Assembly (NCBI GenBank): GCA_030248195.1
Contig: JASAND010021214.1
Coordinates: 1 to 64,000, forward strand
Direction: 5' to 3'
Source: Trissonchulus latispiculum
Taxonomy: Eukaryota > Nematoda > Enoplea > Enoplida > Ironidae
Length of the DNA stretch: 64,000 bases
Made by a program: the position numbers and the translations under genes. The notes beneath the pieces are model-generated. The model did no database searches, was not told the DNA's origin, and saw only the letters and a program-made list of their open reading frames with translations. Positions 57,101 through 64,000 of the stretch are shown one piece after another. How positions within the stretch are numbered: the stretch's first letter is position 1; each line of letters begins with the position of its first letter.

Positions 57101-60100
57101 AAATGTTATAAGCTTCAAGAAGTTGAGTATATAACTGTAGATCTGTTTTTACGAAAGCCAAATTGAGCAGAAATTAAAATATGATTAGCCTCCAAAAGGC
57201 TTGTTAATGCATCAGCCACAACTGATTATTATTTTCAAATGAATTTTTCGACGATTTTTTTTATGAATTGGAAGAACTTTGGTAACTTCCATTCCTTCGG
57301 CAATTGAGATGATTCCATTGATTTATGAAAGAGAATTGAAAAAGGCTTAGGTAATTTTTAATTTCTTTTAAATTAATTTAAAGGTAATTTCTTCGAACCT
57401 TTTCATGAAAGAGCCTTTTCACGTTAAATTTAAATTTAAATTCATATTTCAATTTAACTCGATTGAATGTGTTAAATAAGTTAAATTTAACTCAGCAAGT
57501 TAAGCAGAGCTGAAATTTTAATTCTGTGGCAATTCGCAAGAGTTAAAAATTACCTATGCTAGATGAAAAGCCTATTTAACAACATTTCATGTTAGGTTTC
57601 TGATAATTATGTTTACGGTACATAGCTACATCTGTCATCACTAATCATACTCTCAAGAGTTTAGACGAATTCCAGCAATCATTTCATTCAGATGACGCAA
57701 TAGGAGAAAAGCCTACCGTAATCCCTTCAGAAATTCCACTTTCTAAGAGTGACTCATTCTATGTCCTTCTGTTTCAGCCCTCGCTAGGACCATGAGGAAT
57801 ATTGCCTCCAGCTCACTATAACAACTTGTGCTTGTGCTTGTGCTTGTGCTTGTGCTTGTGCTTCATTTCGCCATGATAGAATTTGGCTGGACACTCAACC
57901 TAATTTGCATATTTGCTCCGGGAATTTACAGCCTGGCGCCTCCGGTCAGCTGTCACGGGCCAGTGCCGAAAATTCTGGAAGGCGAATACTTTTTTCATGA
58001 CAACGAAACCTATCAGCTGAGAGTTGCAACCAGTCTAAAGTTGCAACTGGATCTACACCACCAGTCCTGCTTTCAGATTGACATAGAGCCAACTCCAAAC
58101 GCAACTTCCCCGATTTCGGTTTCCTCCCTATTCTATGCGGTTCGCTACGACTCATTCGCCCAGCATTTTCCGGTTCGGAAAAGTTACGAATTCGGAATTC
58201 CGGAATTTCAGTCCTACTGTCGCTGTGACTGTCCGGGCGGGGAAAACTTCTGTACTTATAGTTATGATCAAAAAATGTGCTCTAAGGGTGAAGTGTGTGT
58301 CACAAAATATTATGCAAACCAGAACAGCAACGGTTGTGTGAAGGAAGGGCCGGCCAGTCTCTGTTGCGATATTGCCGTTCGACCATATGAAAATCGACGA
58401 TTTACAGCCGTCAATTTCGGCATACCGACACCGGAGGTGACAATTTCTATTTCGATTTACGCTCTCTACGACGAGAAGTGGCAGGAATTTCGAAAGTATG
58501 TTCGAAAAATTTTGCCCTTCAAGGGAAACTATCTACACCTGAACGGTTACGACAATTTCGTGGAAATGTACGTTTTCGCGGAATCGAAACAAGCCCGATT
58601 CATGCTTCTGAATATCGGTCACGAATACTACTATTTCGAAAATAAACCTCAACTGAGAAACGGAGATGAACTGGAACTGCTGTCGGAACCTAGACTGAAC
58701 AGTTTGCACGAATTCGACGTGAATAAGTACGGATGGCTCCGCTACTCCCAGGGTGTCTGGGAAGTACCGGAACCCCTCCTCACGCTCTACGAGGCTCATA
58801 AACCGATCGTGAAGGACTGCAAGGCCCAGTCCTATCACGATCGCTATGAGATCAATCCTCAGGTCAAGGTGATCCGGAATGCCAGCGGTGCCGTCAACCA
58901 GTCGCCATTCCTGGGTCACCTTGTGACTGAGCTGCATCAGGAGTACATCGGTTCGCTGTGGCTGACGCGTGCTGACAGCCGGACCGATGCTGCGCCTGAT
59001 GCAACTGCCGGACACAGCACGATGGGCGTCACCGTGCTGCATCGCAGCGCCAGCGCACCCACCGTGAAACTGGACATGTCCCTGCATCAGAAGATCAGCA
59101 TCGTCTCCCATCTGCACGCCAGCTACCTGGAGACCTTTGAGGCCGCCATTCGGCTGGACAAGCACCGGGCCCGGTTCCTGAACCTTACTCTGGTCCATTC
59201 CTACGGGGAGTTTCTCATAGAGCTGTTTCAGGACGGAGCGGCCAAAAAGATGGACCTAATCATGTCCGTGGTCAAAAATCTGCCCTTCGCCAAAAACTAT
59301 ACCGAATTCCTGCCCCTGCCCGCCTACATTTCGACCGGCCGGCTGGTCTGCGTTCGGCCGGCCTATCATAAGGTCCGGGCCAAGCCGGGTCGCCAGTGCC
59401 GATGGGCCGACTTTGAGAGTGAGCCCGTGCTCACTTTCCAACTGAAACGGAGCTTCATAGAAACCGAGGGCACTTGCCCTGGGTGTAACCTGGAAACGGG
59501 TGAGGAGGCCGGGGGGTTCTGGAACCGCCTGAACCCCCGAAACTGGTTTAAGGGTGTCAACAGTGTTGCAGAGGGGGCGGCCCTCCTGGTAGAGTTGGGC
59601 ATCTATGCCCTACTTGCCCTGGGGGCAATCATCGTTTTCAGGAAACTGGTCTATCCCCTACTTAGGTGGGGTCTGACGGCCAGTCCCTCCAGTACCCCCT
59701 GTAAGGGCAGCTGCACCGCCACTGAACCTAAGTATCAGAAATGTGAAAAATGCGATGCCTAAATAACGAATGAAAGAAAGTTGCGTACCACCAAAAACCC
59801 TGAAAAATCGAAAAAGGGCGAGGAATTGAAATTGAAATTTCTACAGTTGGAAGTCTAAGAAGCTGGAAGTGAAGCAAACATGCTGGTAAATTTGTAAACT
59901 TTTCAGGCGGTAACTAATACATTGTACTGGTAACAATTAATGGTAATTGTCAACTATGTGGTAGTCAGGAAACGCCGGTATCTGTATTATGTTGTTGCAT
60001 TGGATATGTAACATAAGCATTTTTCAATGTGTCATCTGATCACTTTAATTTAATATGACACTCAATAAACGCCATAGCAGTTATCTGAGGTGTTCTACAA

Positions 60101-62875
60101 GGCTATCAGAACCTCCTGTACTGTAGGGAGCTACAGACCACTTTCTGCGAAATTTTTCAGGAAAATATCGAAAAATATAACAGTTAATAGACAGCAGTTG
60201 TTTTAAACTCTAGATCTAGATCCTGAGAAATCTTGGATACCTTGCCTTCGCTTTTTGCTCGGTATAAGGCTGGAAGCAGCCAATCGACAATAAACAGTAG
60301 CAACCACGATGACACACACGGAATTCGATAGCATCTTGATTTTAACTCTACTCTACTCTACTCTACTCTTTGCTGTAAAGGAACAAACGCGAGGGTACCT
60401 CAGAAATGTAGGATACCATCGTTTGTTGCTTAGCAACGGACTGGAGGCTGCGTAGCTGATCTGCGGCATTTCGCTGACCGAAGCCAGACTGTTGACCGCA
60501 GCGGAGGTTATCGAATCCGCCGCACCGATGATGGCAACTCGCTGCTGGAGGTTGGTGAGATTGGAAGCCGGCTGGCTGAACCGAGCCAGGTGTGGGTGAG
60601 GAAGCTTTCTGGCCGGATTAAGGGGATTGAAGCTTTGAATGGTGATTTCGGACGGCACTGAAATAGGAAATAAACCAGGAAAATAAAGTCAGAAGCCTAC
60701 TGTCTCACACCGGCGCGTTTGGACGTTTTCTTGAAAATTTAAGGTGCTGGTATCGCTTTGTGTAAATTCGACCCTACAAGCTTCAATTCTTTATGAAAGT
60801 GGATGAAACTTTCCAAATACATTATTTTCGTGCTCTTTAACGTTTTGGGACCAGTCCCGGATTTTTAGGTGTAAAGATAAGAAAGTTTTGGTTTTAGCCA
60901 TTAATCTCTCAGTACATAGTCGCTACGCCGGATTGGTTGTTATGGCTGGAAAGAGGGCACCAAAATGAACATTTTTGCTTTTACAACTTTTGAACTAACT
61001 CTAGTGGTTAAGGCAGTATAAGCCAAAAACAATTTTTGGGTTAAAAAAATGGCCATTTTTGACGAAATCAGTTTTTTCAAAATTGCTGCCAAATCTTACA
61101 GACAATTTCGGCTTATTTATACTCAATCGATACACCGTCCAATTGCGCTTTTTATCAATACCTACTCGTTGGAGTTCGTTGCTTTAAGCTAGAAAATTCG
61201 TAGAAAAACCATTTTGGCAAAATTGCGATTATTTTGTTTTGAACATTGATTTCTCAAAAACTGCCCAATGGATTCGCGTGATTTTTGGCTAAATGAAAAT
61301 TCGCCCTATTGCGGAGGGACATTTTTCTTGGTTTGAGCTAAAACTTCTCCAGTTGTGAAAAAACTGAATAGAAAGTTGCGAAATTTGGTGTCATCGCGCA
61401 TTTGCCGGATTATCTGGGGTACTGAGACTTGTTGAGCCAAATCCAAAAAAAATGTCCCTCGGCCCACATGTCCTTCATATCATGGCACAAGAAAAAATTT
61501 TGGCCGATTCTATAGTTTTGAGAAATCGATGTTCAAAAATTTTTGGTCTATATTCAGTCTGTCAGATGTCAGCATGTCGAAAGTTTTTTGCTATTTTTTG
61601 CCAATTTTGCTAGTTTCGTAAGCTCGTGTTAATGTACAGATTATAAGCTTTAAAATGATGTATAAAGCTCTTTCCAACTCCCAAAATTGCGAAAGTTATA
61701 GCGTCTCGAAAAATCACCACAAAAGCACTGCACAAAAGGATACCAGCACCTTAAAATTAATTTTTACTGGTCTTTCTGGTTCAACACGGTTGTCTGCGCA
61801 GCCACCAACAATACATCAGAACAAGTTGACTGTGGCCCTATCTCTTAGATTCGAAATAAAATCGGATTAATTGGTCGGATTAAACTGATTAAAACCAGCC
61901 GGACTAAAGCTTTATTAGCTATTTCTTTAATTAGACACTTTAATTAGAGACAGTCACTAGACGAATTAAACGGATTAAAATTGACTTATTTTTAATCCAT
62001 GCATTAAACGAATTAATGCTAGCTTATTTAATCCGTCATCAAAGAAACAGCGAATCCGCCAAATTTTTATCAGTTTAATCCACATAGCTACACGAGGATT
62101 GAAAACTAGTTGAAAACTATACAAGACGGATTAAACAATTAAAATTGATCTATAGAGCGCAGGCAGACCGGATTAAAATTAAGATTAATTAATCAATAGG
62201 ATTAAGATTAAAATTTTCAGTGGGATCTGAGGTGGGAGAAAACAAACAGGATTAAATTAAAATCTGAATGAATTTTTGAATTGTCAAAAATGAATTAAAT
62301 TTAATCCTTTAATTCGTTTAACTCATTTAACTGGCAACATTTTATTTTGTTTCATTCCAGGGGCTGTTTCTTGGATTAATTTCAAGCTGATCCGTTAAAT
62401 TTTTAAAAAAACGGGGGCTTTGGGATCTAAATTTCACAACTCATTTGACTGAATATCTATCTATCTCGAGCAAAGCTGACAATCAACAAAACTGGCCTAC
62501 TCTTTAGTCCCGGCCGCATGGGATAGTCCGTTATGAAGTCCAACGTCGCCTGCATTGCAGCGTCCGTTGAACTGCAGTCATCCACAATAATGTAGCCAAT
62601 TGTGGCGTTAGGCAAAACGTTCGGATCCGAATTCAGTAGCTCGACGGCATAAATCATTGCCTGAACTTTGATCAGCTCAGATGGTCGAAAATCGCCACAG
62701 ATCGCCTGGCCCGATTCCGTGATCAGTTTTTCGCGAACTGAAAAATCCCACCGAAAACGAAGGTGGCATTGTCGTCTGGGGAGTTAGGGCCAGATAAGGT
62801 TTCAGGGGGGGCGTCTTCGCATGGACTTAGAATTGAGTAGAGTATAAGGATCATTAGTGTTACGTGAGGTTTCAT
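43516..62875 (-). CDS. Class C GPCR, 7 exons, with a frameshift in exon 1
   Basis: This gene encodes a receptor of about 857 residues. Exons, in order: 62875-62501, 60657-60399, 50554-50445, 49786-49593, 49153-48436, 45225-45130, 44336-43516. A signal peptide (MKPHVTLMILILYS...) is followed by a bilobed ligand-binding domain with IGAADS, QISYAASSPLLS, FRWNWVAAIGTDD and WILPDGFS. Next come a cysteine-rich linker (CCWVCEQCPQG, NTDFTGC) and a seven-helix domain including TPVFVCSNRPLT, NETKYICTS and LNFGPKIYVIL. Those features match the calcium-sensing, taste and glutamate-like group; the ligand cannot be assigned. All junction phases agree, but exon 1 is one base short near 62736, so the annotated frame needs that base. 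The loss may be an assembly error or a real lesion. Intron 2 contains the fusogen gene on the other strand. Confidence 0.85.
44765..44925 (+). repeat. SINE-like interspersed repeat, copy 2 (GPCR intron 6)
   Basis: Aligns with 9106-9285 in the same orientation; see that entry for shared blocks. Confidence 0.65.
45130..45225 (-). CDS. Class C GPCR exon 6 (linker to TM1)
   Basis: Encodes GMKSNTDFTGCIWIEEYLRW and the first half of TM1. The donor is GTAAGT; phases match both neighbours. Confidence 0.85.
46169..47924. mobile_element. Nested element with about 260-bp inverted repeats
   Basis: The left arm (46169-46430) starts TGTGGTAGCAAAACTGCAC and is repeated in reverse complement at 47668-47924. 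TATATA flanks both ends and may be the target duplication, though the low complexity makes this weak. Repeated GGCAAAACTG words fill the arms. Confidence 0.85.
46752..47475. mobile_element. Innermost nested element rich in TACGCA words
   Basis: Both ends have blocks of AAATACGCA(G/C)TC repeats, and the extreme ends CGGTTTTTTTTG and CAAAAAAAAAACC are inverted. Two GGGGGGC(T/G)C(C/A)GCCCCCC hairpins (near 46927 and 47183), each followed by C-rich runs, resemble those in the hAT-like element at 5680-6808. Confidence 0.6.
48436..49153 (-). CDS. Class C GPCR exon 5 (ligand domain end, cysteine-rich start)
   Basis: Encodes KIWILPDGFS, the rest of the ligand-binding fold (DAVVFIGVCLG, GDVRRGFWIYNYQ) and the start of the cysteine-rich linker (KECPAGTYM, CCWVCEQCPQ). 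Confidence 0.9.
49423..49501 (-). repeat. tRNA-derived SINE-like sequence (GPCR intron 4)
   Basis: On the minus strand a GGCTGTTAGAT start, CTAAACCGAAGG middle and GTGGGTTTGAGCCC look like A-box, anticodon-arm and B-box remnants. The acceptor stem does not close, so it is not a working tRNA. Confidence 0.55.
49593..49786 (-). CDS. Class C GPCR exon 4
   Basis: Encodes the second-lobe segment ETFHAEGICLATE to VAILVSSNAQMKRFFR (family: GIC...F...I..VVV..S). The donor is GTAAGG. Confidence 0.85.
50130..50204 (-). repeat. tRNA-like sequence, probable SINE head (GPCR intron 3)
   Basis: On the minus strand it has a good A box (TGGCTCAGTGG), a D-arm (GCTC/GAGC) and a B box (GGTTCGATCCC). GTCC at one end pairs with GGAC at the other. 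The anticodon stem does not pair, so this is a tRNA-derived repeat or pseudogene and not a functional tRNA. Confidence 0.65.
50445..50554 (-). CDS. Class C GPCR exon 3
   Basis: Encodes TVPSSKDGIKALVVLIKRF then WNWVAAIGTDDAFGRN, continuing directly from YPTFLR in phase. Acceptor TTGTTTCAG, donor GTAAAC. Confidence 0.9.
51111..51161. repeat. TA dinucleotide microsatellite
   Basis: About 25 uninterrupted TA units in GPCR intron 2. Confidence 0.95.
52755..52935. repeat. Block of TTAATCC/GGATTAA words
   Basis: Repeated TTTAATCCG and AGATTAA words resemble the larger block at 61855-62340. Boundaries are diffuse. Confidence 0.5.
54925..55555. mobile_element. Foldback MITE, CAAGAGT family, copy D (GPCR intron 2)
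   Basis: Two ~290-base arms are near-exact reverse complements around 55230. Ends are CAAGAGTAGATGATAGG and CTATTATTAACTCTTG. Flanks ATTTAAG and ATGTAAG form a 7-bp duplication with one mismatch. Each arm contains its own C/G-run palindrome (CCCCCCGAGATCTCGGGGGG). Confidence 0.9.
55826..57330 (-). pseudogene. 5'-truncated, decayed non-LTR retrotransposon (LINE)
   Basis: On the minus strand, in changing frames: PKEWKLPKF, LGVPQGSIF, RLYADDVKFF, NKCFVMHIGQ and a C-terminal RTNLDIRKLFF...IWNYLES block. The GVPQGS and YADD motifs identify a LINE reverse transcriptase. The 3' end runs into an ACTAAT-type tail. Several stops and frameshifts show it is dead. A CR1/L2-like clade is a guess from the C-terminal block. 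Confidence 0.85.
57792..57821 (+). other. Upstream mini-ORF before the fusogen gene
   Basis: ATG AGG ... TAA encodes nine residues in the same frame as the main gene, 51 bases before its ATG. It follows a good 3' splice site (TTCTGTTTCAG at about 57769-57779), so a non-coding first exon is possible. Confidence 0.35.
57825..57863 (+). repeat. CTTGTG hexanucleotide repeat in the fusogen 5' leader
   Basis: Six to seven CTTGTG units immediately upstream of the ATG. They stay in frame and would read as alternating Leu-Val only if a non-ATG start were used. Confidence 0.85.
57873..59762 (+). CDS. EFF-1/AFF-1-type cell-cell fusogen, intronless, nested in a GPCR intron
   Basis: Encodes 629 residues from the first ATG of the frame; upstream sequence in frame lacks another usable ATG. 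A signal peptide (residues ~1-20) leads into a large ectodomain, with one transmembrane helix at about 570-592 and a short Cys-containing tail. The ectodomain has exactly 16 cysteines, including the cluster C116-R-C-D-C-P-G-G-x-x-x-C127. A conserved 16-cysteine ectodomain and a CDCPGG-like cluster are hallmarks of the FF family of somatic fusogens, class II-fold proteins that merge plasma membranes when present on both cells. Length also fits (family about 590-660). It is transcribed opposite to the surrounding GPCR. A cellular role in syncytium formation is inferred. It could alternatively be a related fusexin. Confidence 0.85.
   Translation: MIEFGWTLNLICIFAPGIYSLAPPVSCHGPVPKILEGEYFFHDNETYQLRVATSLKLQLDLHHQSCFQIDIEPTPNATSPISVSSLFYAVRYDSFAQHFPVRKSYEFGIPEFQSYCRCDCPGGENFCTYSYDQKMCSKGEVCVTKYYANQNSNGCVKEGPASLCCDIAVRPYENRRFTAVNFGIPTPEVTISISIYALYDEKWQEFRKYVRKILPFKGNYLHLNGYDNFVEMYVFAESKQARFMLLNIGHEYYYFENKPQLRNGDELELLSEPRLNSLHEFDVNKYGWLRYSQGVWEVPEPLLTLYEAHKPIVKDCKAQSYHDRYEINPQVKVIRNASGAVNQSPFLGHLVTELHQEYIGSLWLTRADSRTDAAPDATAGHSTMGVTVLHRSASAPTVKLDMSLHQKISIVSHLHASYLETFEAAIRLDKHRARFLNLTLVHSYGEFLIELFQDGAAKKMDLIMSVVKNLPFAKNYTEFLPLPAYISTGRLVCVRPAYHKVRAKPGRQCRWADFESEPVLTFQLKRSFIETEGTCPGCNLETGEEAGGFWNRLNPRNWFKGVNSVAEGAALLVELGIYALLALGAIIVFRKLVYPLLRWGLTASPSSTPCKGSCTATEPKYQKCEKCDA
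60064..60069 (+). terminator. Polyadenylation signal candidate for the fusogen
   Basis: AATAAA lies 302 bases after the stop codon, followed by GT-rich sequence. Confidence 0.5.
60399..60657 (-). CDS. Class C GPCR exon 2
   Basis: Encodes QRVAIIGAADSITSAAV and MPQISYAASSPLLSNK, ending YPTFLR. The acceptor is TTCCTATTTCAG. An in-frame loop at its start is longer than usual for the family. Confidence 0.85.
60743..61750. mobile_element. TTAA-flanked DNA element (GPCR intron 1)
   Basis: Inverted ends GGTGCTGGTATC and GATACCAGCACC, flanked by TTAA (60739-60742 and 61751-61754). It is about 1 kb with no transposase. The end sequence is a near match to the element at 45376-48101, and the body matches 6938-7640. 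Confidence 0.85.
61855..62340. repeat. GGATTAA/TTAATCC-motif block (GPCR intron 1)
   Basis: Roughly 480 bases built of CGGATTAAA, GATTAAAATT and TTTAATCC words in both orientations. Similar but smaller blocks are at 52755-52935, 44465-44580 and 57420-57560. Confidence 0.65.
62501..62875 (-). CDS. Class C GPCR exon 1 (signal peptide, start of ligand domain)
   Basis: The ATG at 62875 opens a hydrophobic signal sequence, then NATFVFGGIFQF in one frame. After about position 62736 the family match (REKLITESGQAICGDF, MIYAVELLNSDP) continues in the next frame. The donor chosen (A|GTAGGC) is the one that keeps phase with exon 2. Confidence 0.75.
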
Positions 62876-63385
62876 TACTTAAGATAAAGTTAAAATGGCA
62901 ATAAATAAATTAAATGGTTACGTTTGGTCCTGTGGCATGCATGGCTAAAATTAAACTTTAGGTACACACTGGTGAAGAAACTTAAAAAATCAAAAAACAT
63001 GACAAAACGAAGAGAGGAAAATTTGTTAAAGATATTACGATTAACCGAAATGAAACCCAAATCTGAATGATGAGGTAATCAGATTTTCAAATATCTTCCG
63101 TTTTTGACCGGAGCATTATTTTTTCATAAATTTAATTTTTAATTTCAATAATTATACACATTTTTTTCAAAAACTAAATTTTTCTTGAAACTGAGCGCCT
63201 GCCTACCTAGTTCCAGTTTCTCACATTTTACAGCTTGCTGCCAAAAGTTCTGGAGAAGAATTTTTGAAGACGCGAGCTACATTTAGATATCGTCAATTTT
63301 TTTGTCCAAATTTTGTCCCGGAAATTCCTGTTTGGCTGCTATGTGAGGTCCAATTCTAAAACAGCCTCCTGCTTTACGCAGCTGA
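62876..63385. other. Upstream region of the GPCR
   Basis: AT-rich; no exon, RNA gene or definable promoter motif seen. Confidence 0.35.
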
Positions 63386-63394
63386 TAGCAGTCA

Positions 63395-63440
63395 GTGTTG
63401 GTCACACTTGACGCTTGTCACACTCTTATCGTATTAAGCA
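63395..63440. repeat. Degenerate end of a CAAGAGT-family MITE
   Basis: TTGACGCTTGTCACACTCTTATCGTATTA matches the right-hand terminal region of copies A and B (TGACGCTTGTCATACTCTTATGTATTA). No partner end is visible nearby. Confidence 0.55.
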
Positions 63441-64000
63441 ATTTTGACTTGGAACAACTTTACTAGCTTGCCTGCATCTGAATCATCAAATGGTGCGAAC
63501 CAAAAGTAGAGACTAGCCAAACATCAAGATACATTAGTCGTTTTCTTATTAATTTATTAATAATAATAAGTCTTAGAGTGTTAGAGAAAATTTGAATCCA
63601 AAATCATATATTCAAATAACAATTCCATTTTACAAAGACATAAACACAACATTGCAATAATTTCGAAATACATACATCTTTACAGCACAACAGACCCCAA
63701 AATATTTGTATGTGTTCAGCAAGACTTTAAACCGAACCAAACGTAAATCGGTACCAGCGTTAAAATACAAATCTACTACATCGCCTTAAAATATTGTATG
63801 GTAAAATGCCTGAGAACGCCAGCAGGTGATGAATTATTGGGTTGCTACTTAAACCTGATATTGAGCAATTTAATGTTTTTTCCTTAAGCTTAGAACCTGA
63901 CAGCGTGACTATTTTGCTAATGCAAATAGCAATGTACAGTAGACCTAATATTCATCTATTACCGTTGTAGAAAGACTGTAAAACTACTGAACAGAAAGTA

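Noticed and set aside
57828..57872. Extended fusogen N-terminus starting at GTG with a Leu-Val repeat
   Set aside because: It needs a non-ATG start and comes from a CTTGTG microsatellite; the ATG at 57873 is followed by a good signal peptide.
58533..59198. 221-codon minus-strand frame opposite the fusogen gene
   Set aside because: Antisense shadow of a real coding region with no recognisable features.

Overview
The window is animal nuclear DNA, AT-rich and crowded with transposons. Both large genes are split by GT-AG introns, and every coding sequence I can name belongs to an animal family: a degenerin/ENaC-type channel (DEG/ENaC), a class C G-protein-coupled receptor, and a somatic cell fusogen of the EFF-1/AFF-1 type. 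I cannot fix the phylum from sequence alone; this combination plus the many short inverted-repeat elements fits a marine or early-branching invertebrate.

Layout. Bases 1-11900 hold no gene I can support. They contain tandem arrays (190-905, 1700-3490, 4360-5680), a hAT-like element inserted in one array, GGCCCG-rich blocks and scattered interspersed repeats. Bases 11925-41316 (minus strand) hold a 19-exon DEG/ENaC gene that I rebuilt exon by exon. All intron phases agree and the product is 712 residues. Its extracellular part carries a complete C-type lectin domain encoded by exons 5-8. Intron 5 of this gene contains a young LTR retroelement on the opposite strand (28885-34334) whose single large ORF ends in a NADAR domain and which has no reverse transcriptase or integrase.

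Bases 43516-62875 (minus strand) hold a 7-exon class C GPCR (about 857 residues) with one apparent single-base frameshift in exon 1. Its 9.8 kb intron 2 contains, on the opposite strand, an intronless 629-residue fusogen gene with 16 ectodomain cysteines (57873-59762), next to a long palindromic element and a LINE remnant.

The introns act as transposon traps. They hold four members of one foldback MITE family with 7-bp target duplications, two TTAA-flanked elements (one carrying two further nested elements), tRNA-derived SINE-like sequences and duplicated direct repeats. The genes have no evident shared pathway. All three host genes encode membrane proteins acting at the cell surface, and the fusogen and retroelement lie inside introns of the other two.

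Coordinates of exons come from reading splice signals and phase by eye; no alignment or transcript evidence was available.
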